Below are positions 1 through 10,789 of a stretch of DNA of 64,000 bases, one piece after another. The notes under the pieces are model-generated. The model was not told the DNA's origin and did not search any database. It worked only from the letters and a program-made list of their open reading frames with translations. Position 1 is the first letter of the stretch. Each line of letters opens with the position of its first letter. Location of the stretch: NCBI RefSeq assembly GCF_030867095.1, contig NC_081831.1, forward strand, positions 39,381,319-39,445,318, given 5' to 3'. The translations under genes were made by a program, and so were the position numbers. This DNA is from Alligator mississippiensis (taxonomy: Eukaryota > Chordata > Crocodylia > Alligatoridae).

Positions 1-42
1 TATTCTCTTACCCTCTACTGTATGCAGTGTGGACGTATAGGC

Positions 43-231
43 TAGGGACAGACATTACACACAAACCAGTTTAAGTGATCAGAAACTGGTTTTAACCTGT
101 ACCAGAACAGATGTTCAGTGCACATAAACCAGTTTGAAAATGGCTGAAACCAGTTTGAGATAAACCTGGTTGAATGTAGTATTGGACTTAACTGATTTGG
201 GTCAAACTGGTTTATGCAATGTCTGTCCCAA
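43..231. repeat. Small inverted-repeat element (MITE-like)
   Basis: The two ends are inverted copies of each other (GGGACAGACATT near 45 and AATGTCTGTCCC ending at 229). The interior holds several AAACCAGTTT / AAACTGGTTT words in both orientations, so the unit can fold on itself. No coding capacity. A related copy lies at 38330-38436. The target duplication could not be resolved. Confidence 0.55.
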
Positions 232-421
232 AACCCTTTCTGGTTTACCTTAAACCAGAGTACCCCAGCATCCTGGCATGCTCTCTGGGCTGGACGGGGC
301 TCTGTGCTCCAGAGAGCTGGGCTGGCCCCTCCCCTATGCTCCCTGGCTGCAGCTCTGGCAGAGACTGTAGGCAGACAGGATTGTGCCAATTTAAGGCTTT
401 TTGGAACTAATCAACAGGTAG
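232..421. other. Unassigned flank left of the Polinton
   Basis: Moderately GC-rich sequence between the small inverted-repeat element and the Polinton target site. No gene or clear repeat boundary was seen. Confidence 0.3.
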
Positions 422-427
422 CTGGTA
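422..427. repeat. Left target-site duplication of the Polinton
   Basis: CTGGTA directly precedes the left terminus at 428. The matching word after the right terminus is CTGGAA (36467-36472), five of six bases identical. Six-base duplications are characteristic of Polinton insertion. Confidence 0.75.
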
Positions 428-688
428 AGTAGTATTTAGGGTACACCTTTTATCAAACTGACAAGCCCTGCCCCCTAACAGGGGCCCTGCCTCCTTGCCC
501 CACCCTTTGTCCAACCCCTTGCCCCACGCCCTAGCCACCATATTGGCTGCCATCTTGGGACCAGAAATCCCACCCCTAACTCCTGAACTTTGCCACTAGA
601 AACCTTGCCCTTTCCCCCAGAAGTTCTCCATTTTGAGGTGTTTCTGGCCCTGGAACAGCAAGTCCTGCCCTATCACGTGCCCTTATGA

Positions 689-2446
689 AAGGGGTGGGCA
701 ATTATTGCAGGAGAATGGAGCTTACTGAGTTTTGGCAAACTGTCGAGGGCCACATGGGTAACCCCGCCCTTTAACAGGTGCCCCGCCCCCTGTTCACCAT
801 CTTGGGATCAGAAGTCCCGCCCCTAACCTCTGACCTTTGCCACCATAAGTCCCCTCCTTTGCCCCTGGAAGTACTCCTTTGGGGAAGAGGGTTTGCTATT
901 TTAGGGGGGAAAAAAACAAATTACATACTAAAACTCAAACACCTATAATAATATATTTTAATTTAATTTTAAAATATATTTTTGTCCTGATTTGTGTGCG
1001 TTTGTGTTGTACACGCAGAAGTAATTGCATAATAGCTCAAAATGCAGTCTTACTCTTGTATATTGTGCGAGGTGTATAGAGGTGTAGGGGGGCATGGGTG
1101 GGTGGGCGTAGGATTTATGGGGAGCTCTGGGTGAGTGGGTGAGTGGGTATCTGCCCAGCTACTGCTGTCACTCAACCCTGATGGGTGAGCCCAGAGCTGG
1201 TGTGGGGCCCAGGCTGAGCAGCAGCAGCAGAGAACAAACTGCTGCTCAGTGCAGGCAAAAAGCGGCTACTCCCTCTCCCCACCTTCCCCTCCTCTGCTGA
1301 GCATCAGTTTGTTCTCCACCCCTGCTGCTCAGCCTGGAAGGGCAACCCAGAGCTGGCACAGGGCCCAGGCTGAGCAACGGCAGCAGGGAACAAACTGGTG
1401 TTCAGCATGGGCAAAATGTGGCCACTCCCCCTCCCAGCACCCCATGCTGCAGCCACTCAGAGCCCGCATGGGGCCGCCTGTGCCTGCTCTCCATTGCCAC
1501 CACTGCCCCATAGGGGCACCACTTCACCGTGGTGACACAGCGGAGAGGCAGGACAGCCCCATGTGGGTTGCAAGCAGCTGCACCAGGAAACACCAACCAC
1601 GAGGAGGGGAGGATTGTTTCACCCAAGCTGAGCAGCAGTCTATTCCCCGTTGCCACTGCTCAGCCCAGATGGGCTAGCACAGGGCATGCAGGGTCGGGGC
1701 TGTGCACTCATCCCCGCCGATACTGCAGGGCTAGGGCGGGGGCACTGGGAGGGAGTGGGAGCACTGGGCCCACATCGGTGTCCTGGGGCCAGTGCCAGGG
1801 CCCAGAGCAGGGTAGCTGGAGCATGGGGTCACAGCCAGAAGGGGTTCTTTGGAGCTGAGCCAGCTCCATGCTGGCTCTCCTTGCTGGCACAGACAAGCCC
1901 AACTCCATAGAACCCTGCTAGCCTGTGCCTGGCACTCCTGCTGCCCCACTCTGGATCCCACTGGCACTGGCCCCGGGACATTGGTGCAGGCCCCATGCAC
2001 CCACTGACTTCCACTCCCCCGCCCAAAAGCCACTCTTCACCACGTGGCTGCTGGCTACACGGCCAGACCATGGGGCTCAGCAGGAGCCGACCAGGCCCCA
2101 AGGACTGGGGTGATCTCCACAGTCCTCCCCTGCCCCCCCCCACCCTTCTTGCCTGAAATTCCCACTCCAGTGCAGGGAGGCACAAACAGCCCCACGGTCC
2201 CAGTCCAGAAGCACCTGCTAGGCAGGGGGTTCCAGCTGGGTGGAGCAGGGCTGGGTGGGCCCTGCTGTTGCAAGGAGCCTGCCATGGATTCCCTTGGGTC
2301 CTGCTCCCCCTGGCTCCTGTCATCTTTGACAGGTAGCCAGGGGCTGATAAATATTAATTTTCTAAGTTTTTTAGAGGCCCTGTGGGCCAGATAGAATGGC
2401 CTGGTGGGTTAGATCTGGCCTGTGGGCCATATTTTGCCCATCCCTG
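689..2446 (+). mobile_element. Non-autonomous hAT-type element inside the left TIR
   Basis: Starts with a worn GGGGTGGGCAATTATT end and finishes with ATTTTGCCCATCCCTG, the inverted partner. The interior is GC-rich and non-coding. The same family occurs at 5290-6141 in the other orientation, where an exact 8-bp target duplication is visible. Here no duplication is visible; some flanking TIR sequence seems lost. Positions 740-880 resemble the Polinton TIR itself (see findings). Long open frames here are products of GC bias. Confidence 0.65.
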
Positions 2447-2764
2447 ACCATGTCGGTGGCCATCTTGACCACCATGCTACAGCCCAGAACACCCTGTTCG
2501 CATCAAATGGTCTGTGACCTCAGAAGGCCCAACCCCTGGCCACCATGTTGGTGGCCATCTTGGCTGCCATGTTACGTCCCAGAACATCCTGTTCCCATCA
2601 CATGCCCCTGTGACATCAGAAGATCCACTCTTTGACTGGGAAACGCCTCCCCCAAGAACGGCATCAGAACAATTGAGGCAAATATAAGGGGTGGGACCTA
2701 GGCTGGACGTCCATGGCCTGCCTCTTTTCTAAATCCTGTTGGGAAACCCTTCAAACCAGGCCGT

Positions 2765-3079
2765 GTGTTTTCTGAGACCACAGTTATGCAGGCGGAAGCA
2801 AATATGGATTCTTACACTTTGGAAGCCTCAGGCACTGTTCAGACCACTCTCAGCAGCACTGTGGATGAGATCTCAGTGATTAAGACGGATTCCCAGACTC
2901 CCAAAACAGATCCAGGGACCATGGCAGACCCCCAACGTACCGCATCAGAGCCACCGGCAGAGAGCTTGGAAGTGGCAGACAAGCTAAACCCCAAGGGCTG
3001 TGCAGAGGTAACTTATATAGATTTTTTTTTGGAGGGAGCAGCTTTCCACAATAATGGTGGTTCTGTCTTAACTATATAA
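2765..3079 (+). pseudogene. Open frame at the inner end of the left TIR, function unknown
   Basis: Encodes an acidic, Ser/Thr-rich peptide with the run TDPGTMADPQ near the middle. A homologous frame lies in the right TIR on the opposite strand (31894-32189). The two are readable over most of their length with about 12% base difference by eye. The TIR therefore carried coding sequence facing inward at both ends. No family is recognised. It could be the N-terminal part of a Polinton accessory protein; that is inference. It is part of the fossil and not expected to be a working gene. Confidence 0.5.
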
Positions 3080-3609
3080 TCTCTTTGCAGGCAGATGCTG
3101 CCTTTATAGAGAGCTTTCAAAACCTATGCTTCGGTGGACCTGCAAGAATAAAGGTCTAATGCATGAACAGGTTTTGTTCATGTCTAAAAGAGAGACGTTC
3201 AAGACAAGATTGAAGATGTATGTATCAGTTTTGTCTGAGTCCTCAGAGCCCATGGAGCAGGCATACAAACTTATGGAGATTACAGAGCAGGGGTATGAAT
3301 CTATGGAGGTCACACAGCACCCTCTGTTCAGAGAAGAATTGTCTGCATGTCTAAAAAAGAGGAGTTCAAGACATAATCTTGTATGTGCTGCTTTTCATTA
3401 CCTGATTAATAAACCTTGTTTTACCACTGTTTAAATTTGTTGGCTGGCATTTAAAATGCTTGTTGGCGAAGAGGGTACCACAGTTACCAGGCATGTCTAC
3501 ATGGGAGGCTTTGTTAAAGGAAATTTATTACACTCCTAGGGCAGTGGGAGTTTTGGTGCGGTGAACTCATCTTTTGAAGTGGCCAAAAGTCAGAATAAGA
3601 ATCTAAACA

Positions 3610-3845
3610 GAAGCCAACTGACTGCCTGGCTTTTAGATCACTATGCTTACACCCTACACAAGTCAGCAAGAAGACATTTTAAAAGAAACAAGACTGTTTG
3701 TTGTTTCAGTATATAGAGACTACTTTAAAACAAAAGCAGCAACACCCCTGTTCAGGACCACATGAGGGTGTCTAGAAACAAAGGGAGATTTGAAAAAGGT
3801 TATGAACAAACATTCACCAATGAAATTTTCATAGTAAGTGAAGTC
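3610..3845 (+). pseudogene. Polinton integrase remnant
   Basis: Translation shows a Tyr-Thr-Leu-His-Lys motif followed by a basic Arg/Lys stretch, as near the N-terminal zinc-binding part of Polinton integrases. A second piece reads GRFEKGYEQTFTNEIF, typical of the C-terminal region of these integrases. In the family the protein is a retrovirus-like DDE integrase that inserts the element and makes the 6-bp target duplication. Only short terminal parts remain and the gene is broken. It lies on the + strand just inside the left TIR. Confidence 0.65.
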
Positions 3846-3934
3846 ATTAAGCAAATGCAGACCCCCCCCCCCCCACCACCTAAAAGATTACAAAGATGAA
3901 TCTATCAAGTGTTCTTTTTTATTTTTAAAGTGTT

Positions 3935-4170
3935 CCTTTCACAGCGGGTCTGAAGAGTGTACCAAATCCAAGCTGGATTTGTTTCAAGTAGCCCCCACAC
4001 AGACCAGCATTGAGAAAAGTCTGTCCATTGAGGTCCCCTGCTATCGGCTGTTATGGAGTCTGCCCCCCTTGACTTTTTCATTGCTGGGAATGGCGAAGAT
4101 TATATGGATTCGAACAACACGCTGCTGTACCATTGTTGCAAAATTGTAAAAGGCGAGGGAACCGATCTTG
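3935..4170 (+). pseudogene. Polinton capsid-like protein remnant (N-terminal part)
   Basis: Translation gives a KLDLF..PTQTSIEKS stretch and then SAPLDFFIAGNGEDYMDSNN. Both resemble the N-terminal region of the Polinton virion protein known in invertebrate genomes as F54H12.2-like, which I take to be the double jelly-roll major capsid protein. The fragment ends where a CR1 LINE begins (about 4176); no later part of the protein was recognised in the window. Broken. The family match is from memory and needs a profile search. Confidence 0.6.
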
Positions 4171-4175
4171 ATAAT

Positions 4176-5158
4176 TTCATAGATTTCATAGATTTCGTAG
4201 ACATTAGGGGCTGGAAGGGAACTTGGGAGAGTATCTAGTCCAGGCCTGCCCCACCATAGGCAGGAATTCAGCTGGGATCAAGTAGTTCCAGCAAGAAAAA
4301 CATCCACATGTTTTTTGAAAGAGTCCAGAGTAGGTGTTTGCACCACCTCTGGGGGGAATCTGTTCCAGAACCTGGACACTCATTCCGTAAAGAACTTTTT
4401 TCTTATGTCTGGTCTAAATCGGCCTTCCTACAGTTTATGGCCATTAGACCTTGTTATACCTTGGGAAGCTCTGGTGAACAGCTGTTCTCCCAGGTCCTGA
4501 TGTACCCCTCTTATATAATTGTAGGCTGCTACCAAGTCCCCTCTGACCCTTCTCTTTCCAGACTGAAGAGTCCCAAGTCCCTTAGCCTCGCCTTGTACGG
4601 CCTGCCCTCCCGGCCTTGGATCACACGAGTGGCTGTCCTCTGGACCCTCTCAAACTTATCCACATCCCTCCTGAAGTGGGGGGCCCAATACTGAATGTGG
4701 TACTCCAGCTGTGGTTTCACCAGGGCTGAGTAAAGTGGTAGGATGACATCCCTGGTTTTGCTTGAGATGCATCAGTGGGTGCACACCAGAGCTTGGTTTG
4801 CTTTTCCAGCCACAGCACTGCCGAGCCTGTAAGTATGTTGAAGGTTCTTCCTACCAAGGAGCAGCACCTTACACTTCTCTACATTGAAGGCCATCAGGTT
4901 TTGGTCAGCCCACCTTGAGAGCGTGTCCAAATTGGCCTGTATCCCCAGCCTGTCCTGCAGTGTGAGTGCCCTCCCCCATAATTTGGTATCATCCATGAAC
5001 TTGGCCCAGTTCACATCTGACTCCCGGCTCCAGATTGTTTATGAATGTTAAAGAGTACTGGTCCAAGTATCAAGCCTTGAGGGACTCCACTTGTCACCCT
5101 GCACCACGTTGAATTGCTCCTGCCAAATAGTACTCTTTGGGTTCGACCATGTAGCCAA
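4176..5158 (-). mobile_element. CR1 LINE copy A, 3' portion
   Basis: Minus-strand CR1. The 3' end at the low coordinate has the repeated TCATAGATTT tail, followed by 3' untranslated sequence and ORF2 fragments. The fragments include reverse-transcriptase motif GVPQG..LGPVLFN near 5050, an FMDDTKLWG-like catalytic block near 4990, and the C-terminal block YWAPHFRRDVDKFERVQ near 4690. The copy is 5'-truncated at about 5158 and carries frameshifts and stops. It overlaps the coding range of copy B, so it is a separate insertion. Confidence 0.85.
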
Positions 5159-6410
5159 GGGGTCAGCAACCCCCAGCACGTATGCCGAGCTTGGCACATG
5201 AGGCCATTTTCCTCAACATGTGTTGGGGATGGGGAGGCAGCAGCTGTTTGCAGCCTCCTGGCTGCAGCCGGCTGCAGCTCTGGGTAGCTCACGGGTGGGC
5301 AAAATATGGCCTGTCATCCTATCCGGCCCATAGGGCCCTTAAAACATTTAGAAAATATTTATCTGTCTTTGATTCCTGTTAAAAATGACAGGAACAAGGG
5401 GCAGTAGGACTCAGGGGAAGCCCAGCAGGCTCCCCCAACAGCAGGGCCCGCCCAGCCCCACCCTCCCACCTGGAAGCCCCAGCAGGGACCATGTGGCTGC
5501 ACCACCATAAACTCAGGTAAGTGGGGGAAGGGTGGGGGTGGACCCCGGGCAGGGAAGGAGCCCAGGGAAAAGCGGCCCCTCCCCCACCCCGTTGCCAGTG
5601 CTCCCTGCTGCAGCTGCTCGCAGCCCATGCAGGGCTGTCCTGAGCAGGCACAGGCAGCACCACACAGGCTGTGAGCAGCTGCAGCGTGGGGTGCCAGCCA
5701 CGGGGCGGGGGAGGGGCCGCTTTTCCTGCACTCAGCGTCAGCTTGTAGCCCACCCCTGCTGCCAGTCTGGGACCTGCACCAGCTCTGGGCTCGCCCGTTG
5801 GGGCTGCGCATGTTGGCAGCAGCTGCGGCCCCACCGCTTGCTGCACCGGACAGTGCTTCCTGATGCTGCCTGCCCGGAGCTCTCACGCTGGGCAGCACAG
5901 AGGTGGCAGTGGCAAACACTGCACAGCACGGCAAGCAGGGGGGGGCTGCAGCTGCTCCCGCTGTGGAGCAGCCCCAACAGGTGAGCCCAGAGACATTGGT
6001 CCCAAGACATTGGGACATTGGTCCCAAGATGGTGACCAAGGGGCAGGGTGCCTGTCAAGCAGCGAAGCTACCCATGTGGCCCTTGACAGCTTGCCAAAAC
6101 TGGGTAAGTGGCCCTCTGCCCAAAATAATTGCCCGCCCCTGGGGTAGCTGCTACCAGCCGGGAGCCTGGACTGCTCCCAGCAGGCAGCTGGGATGCTGCA
6201 AGCCCTGCTGGGAGCAGCCCAGGCTCTGTAGCTATCAGCAGCTATCCAGAGCTGGGGCCAGCTGCAGCCAGGAGGCTACAAACAGCTGCTGTCTCCCAGC
6301 CCCAATGGGCACAGTGCCAGCACCTGCCTTCCCAGAGCCTGAAGCCCGGGGCTGGGGGCAGGGAGGCAGCAGTTGTTTGTAGCCTCCCAGCTGCAGCTGG
6401 CCCCAGCTCA
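5158..6410. mobile_element. GC-rich hAT-like repeat, interrupted
   Basis: The left edge reads GGGGTCAGCAACCCC, the kind of terminus seen in several amniote hAT-like repeats. Sequence at 5220-5289 resembles 6345-6405 and 10440-10560 (GGCAGCAG..TGTTTGCAGC). A second hAT occupies 5290-6141. The right end before CR1 copy B is not clean. No transposase was seen. Confidence 0.45.
5290..6141 (-). mobile_element. Non-autonomous hAT element with exact 8-bp target duplication
   Basis: Termini read CACGGGTGGGCAAAATATGG and the inverted partner AAATAATTGCCCGCCCCTG. The flanking octamers GGGTAGCT at 5282-5289 and 6142-6149 are identical, as expected for hAT transposition. It is the same family as 689-2446 in the reverse orientation. 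The interior is GC-rich and non-coding. It also carries a CACCATCTTGGGACC-like piece (in reverse complement) next to one end, as does the other copy. Confidence 0.8.
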
Positions 6411-8455
6411 TGTTCATCTTGGAGTCAACTATGACTCCAAGATCCCTTTCAGCCGCTGAGCTGCTCAGTGGGTCATCCCACAACCTATAGCGGTCCTGGT
6501 GATTCCTCCTCCCTAGGTGGAGTACCTTGCATTTGTCTTTGTTGAATTACATCCTGTTTCATTCTGCCCGTTGATCCAACCTGTTCAGATCGGCCTGCAT
6601 CTTGCTCCCTGCCCTCCAGCGTGTTAATTTTGCCCCATAACTTGGTGTCATATGTGAACTTGGATAGGCTGCTCTCCACACCCTCATCCAAATCACTGAT
6701 GAAGACATTAAATAATACTGGTCCAAGGACCGAACCCTGCGGGACACCACTGCCCACCTCCTTCCAGGCCAAAGACAAGCCATCCACCACCACTCTCTGT
6801 GTGTGGTCCCTAAGCCAGTTGGCCACCCACCTGACTGTAATCATCCACTCCACAGCCTGCTAGCTTCCTTATGAGAATAGGATGCAAAATTGTATTGAAG
6901 GCCTTCTTAAAGTCCAGGTAGATAACATCTGCCTCAGCTCCTGTGTCAAGGCAGTGTGTGACCTGGTTGTAAAAGCTATAAGGTTTGTCAGGCAGGATCT
7001 ACCTGTGATGAACCCATGCTGGTTTTCTTTCAGTATCATTTCCCCTGCTGGACCTTCACAAATGTGCTCTATAATGATTTTTTCCAGTGTTTTCCCAAAG
7101 ATAGAGCTAAGACTGACTGGCCTAAAGTTACCTCGCTCATCCCTTCTCCCCTTCTTAAGAATGGACACCATGTTGGCTCTTTTCCAGTCCTCAGGGACCT
7201 GGCCGGAGCACCATGCGTGCTCAAACAGCTGTGCCAGCGGCTCAGCTATGACACTGACCAATTCCTTCAGCACCCGTGGATGGAGGTCATCTGGGCCTGC
7301 TGACTTGTACCCATCCAGTCCGTCCAAGTGTTCTTTAACTAAGTCAGCACTAACCATTGGCTGTCTAGTGCCTCCCAGACATCTATCTATGTTCAAGTTG
7401 GGGGAATTGTCTTGGCCAGTACTTAGGAATACTGAAGCAAAGAACTCATTGAAAAGCTCCGCCTTTTTCCCTGTGTCAGCCACCAACTGTCCTGATTTGT
7501 CCTGCGGGGGCCGTATGTTACTCTGTGCCTTCCCTTTGCTTGCTATGTATCTGTAGAAGGACTTTTTATGTTCCTTGATTGTTGTAGCCAGCCTAAGCTC
7601 CAGTCCTGCCTTGGCCTGCCTAACTGACTCCCTGGAATAGTGCGCCAAGGAGGTATATTCCTCTGTTACCTCTCAGCTCCATGTTCTTGGGGAACCCTGG
7701 CATAGGACGCAGCCTGTCTGACTCACAAAGAACTCTCCCCCTCCCCACCTCTGCCTGAACAAGAACTGATTAGAGGAAGGACTTACAGAAGACAAAGATG
7801 CAGTAGGAGACACACCTGAAGCCCTCCAGACAAGGGTGACAAGAGTGAAGCAACTTCCCTGGTCTCATCTGCATCCAAAATGGAACCAGATGGCAACTCA
7901 TTTAAATGGGAGATGGGACAAGAATGCACCTTCATTAGCATTCAGGATGGAGAACAGAGAGTCCAAAGCAAGGACTGCACTGAATTCTGGGATCAGAAAA
8001 GCAGGGGAGCACTGCATGATGGGGAATCCTTGCTCCATATGCTAATCAACCCACATCTGCACACACCCAGCTGAGCATTTATCAGACCAATTCTAGTAAT
8101 GACTCTTCTATTGGTATCCAAAACACTGAATCTTCCTGTCTGTATTGTGAGCTCCCTCAGAGTAATGCCACCTATAGCCAGCAGTGATCAATTCCTACTA
8201 TCCAGCATATGAGCCATTGTTTACCCCTAAACAAACCTACTGTTCTCCCTTGAGCCATTGTTAGTTCCCTACAAAAACCCCTACCCAAGCTCAAGTTTCT
8301 TTCCTGGTGCTTGAATCCAAAGCTGCACCAGTTCCACTCCTTTTTCTGCCTGGAATCTCTCCATTGATCATGCTGAGGACTCTGCCTGTCTGCCAGATCC
8401 AACAACACCTGGGAACCTCAACTGGTTCAAGCTTTGCTAAGTGGTGAGACCCCAA

Positions 8456-8490
<35 letters not shown>

Positions 8491-10090
8491 CAGGAACCTG
8501 ACTTTTATTCTCTGACTCCAGGCACAGCTTTCTAAACCTGACTTTTGTTAATCAAACTCAAGCTAGACTTCCTCAAAACACGAATTGAACATATGTAATA
8601 TTGTAACTGTTTAGTTGTCTCTCTCTTGTATGGCTATTATTACTGGTATCATCATAAGTTCATATACCTGGCAATAAATAACTTTTATGGTCAAGCTGGT
8701 TGCTATACCTTTTCTATGAACTTCATGTACTCTTTCTTCCCCTCAACCTCCCCATTTGCTCTGCAACAATGCTTCTTTTACCTACACCAAAGATCCCCGT
8801 AATGCCCAAAACCACAGTGGGGTCTGCTCATCAAGGGGGTTACTACTAGGACAGTTAGGGCAAAAGGTTGGGACGTGCTGAGTTTGAGACGCATAAGGGG
8901 ATCAGCTTGTACAGGCTGATTGACCCAGTTTGGCTCAGACGTGCCCTAATGAACTGAATGCTAGTCTATGGGGGTGTCAACTGGACACCCAGCTGGATTC
9001 AGATGTATTCTGTTCACCTGTGTGCTTGTGTTTGACTGCATTTTGTTATTACCTTAATTAACTGATTCCTGGCATATGAGGGTGTCAGCCTGTCCATGCT
9101 GATCAACCCAGCCGGGTCAGGTGTGTCACATTAATCTGTGTGTGTGTGTGTGTGTATTTGACTGATTTGGGGTCTGGAGGAACCCAGCCCCATTGAAACT
9201 GAGACCTGCAAGGTAGCTACATTGGGGGTGAGGACTTGTAGAAGGGAGAGACACAGCTCCATATAGAAACACAAGTAACACAAGCAGCACATTGACAGAA
9301 TTACAGAGACCCCAAGAAATGTACCCCTAATAAATAAGCACACCCCAAAGTGATGGGCAAGTCTGGTAACACCTGCTTGGTGACTGCCCCCCACTTCCAC
9401 TGCCTATAAATCTCTTTCTTTGCCCCCAATCTTTTCTGGAGTTCCCTTTTCAGCCAAAGAGGTTTTTTTGTCCCCTTGCCCCCTTTCCTGAGTAATGGAA
9501 TAGTCTCCTTTTGTGCCCCAAGGACCACTCCCTTGAGAAACCGCCAACCCTCCTGGACCCCCATTTGCTCGATGCTCTTGAGTTCAGCCACCTCACTAAC
9601 TAGCCTTCTAAGTTTACTAAAATTGGCCCTTCTGATGTCTAACACTTTAGTCTCACTGGTTATTTTTCCGACCCTTTGCTGGATTATGAATTCAACCAAA
9701 TGATGGTCACTATCTCCCAGGTTACTGTGTACTCATAGGTTACCCACGAGATCATCCCTTGTTGCTAAGACCAGGTCTCTAGCAAGGCTTTACCCCTGGT
9801 GGGACTGGACACCTCCTGGGTTAGATGGAGGTCCTGCACTCAGTTTAAGAACCTATGTGAGTGGTTTGTTTTGGCCGTCTGCTCCTCCCAGGAGATTTCC
9901 AGGTAATTTAGGTCCCCCATGACCACTGCCTCTCTCACCTGAATGGCCTCTGAAAGCTGCCTGGAGAATATCAAGTCTAGCTCATCATCCTGATGAGGTC
10001 TGTAGTAGACCACAACTACCAAGTCCTTTTTCCCTGGACTGCCCTGTATCCTGACCCACAATACCTCGGTACTTCCCTCCTCTACCCCCA
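6411..10090 (-). mobile_element. CR1 LINE copy B, endonuclease to RT, split by an LTR
   Basis: Two minus-strand blocks fit one CR1 copy. The block at 9372-10090 encodes the AP-endonuclease C-terminal region (YYRPHQDDELD..VVMGDLNY) and the linker (KKEIYRQWKWG). The block at 6411-7663 encodes the remaining linker (SVRQAKAGLE), RT blocks ([41 protein letters not shown]) and DLGVIVDSKM. The reading resumes within the codons TEEYTSL on either side of the 7664-9371 insertion. Frameshifts and stops are present, and the copy ends abruptly at about 6411. Confidence 0.8.
7664..9371. mobile_element. LTR-like insertion in CR1 copy B
   Basis: Bounded by TGTTACC and GGTAACA, with CCTC / CCTG on either side as a likely 4-bp target duplication. 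CR1 coding resumes cleanly across it. It contains an AATAAATAA signal at about 8682, a (CT)n run at 8456-8490 and a (TG)n run at 9137-9155. A solo LTR of an ERV1-type element is the best guess; 1.7 kb is long for an LTR. No coding parts were recognised. Confidence 0.5.
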
Positions 10091-10781
10091 CCTTGAAGAT
10101 GTATCAATGCTTCCTGTTGTGTTGCCCTCGCCGCTTCTGCAAAGCAACGTTGGAACCCGGCGTAGCAAGGTACAGCAGGGGGCACAGAAAGCTGCCTGCT
10201 CCCAGCTCCCCATTGCCCTGGCCACATTTCCTCTGCAGGTGGGGGCAGCAGCGAGGGGCACAACCCTGTGCTGCTGCCCATGCTGCTCCCGTGCACGCAG
10301 GGGGGGTGGGGCAGGGCAGCAGGGAGCTCGGAGCAGGCAGCTTTCTATGCCCCCCGCTGTGCCCAGCCACAACAGGTTCCAGTGCTGCTTTGCATAAGCA
10401 GTGAGGGCAGCACAGCAGGGAACATTACTGGTATATGCTGCATCCCCGGAGCCCGGGGCCAGTGCTGGGGCTGGGAGGCAGCTGGGGCTGGGGCTGGGGC
10501 AGAGAGGCAGCAGATGTTTGCAGCTGGCCCAGGTTTTGGGTAGCCTCTGACAGCCACAGAGCCTGGGCTGAGGGGCAGGGGCATTGGGTGGGAGGCAAGG
10601 GTCATGTGCAGGGATGGGGGGCAGGGGCTTTGGGTAGGTAGCAAGGGGCACAAGCAGGGCATCCTGCCATGTACCCCCTGCCCTCATTTTGTTTTTCTGG
10701 CATGCCGGCACTCCAGCACGTTCCAAGGTAGGCATTGTGGGGGTTTTCAGCACTCCGGCCAAAAAAAGGTGCCTACCCCTG
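10091..10781. repeat. GC-rich hAT-like fragment
   Basis: The right end reads AGGTGCCTACCCCTG at 10781, the inverse of a CAGGGGTAGGCACC terminus. The body is GC-rich with GGCTGGGGC runs and shares GGCAGCAG..TGTTTGCAG sequence with 5158-6410. The left end was not resolved. No coding capacity. Confidence 0.4.
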
Positions 10782-10789
10782 CTGTAGCT

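Larger units (their letters stand above)
428..3090 (+). repeat. Left terminal inverted repeat of the Polinton (interrupted)
   Basis: Sequence from 428 to 688 matches the reverse complement of about 36190-36466. Sequence from about 2447 to 3090 matches the reverse complement of 31880-32236 plus 33193-33374 and the sub-repeat copies near 35000-35120. An hAT element (689-2446) splits the left copy. The repeat contains GC-rich sub-repeats built on CACCATGTTGGTGGCCATCTT and the first part of an open reading frame near its inner end. Confidence 0.8.

Noticed and set aside
1249-2323. Several frames of 100-160 codons on both strands
   Set aside because: They fall inside the GC-rich non-coding hAT element 689-2446 and match no protein family I recognise.
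3126-3434. A 100-codon + strand frame near the integrase remnant
   Set aside because: No family resemblance; the sequence has internal repeated words and is not convincingly protein-like. Left as unassigned Polinton sequence.
8456-8490. CRISPR-like or regulatory significance of the (CT)n tract
   Set aside because: It is an ordinary microsatellite in a eukaryotic LTR-like sequence.
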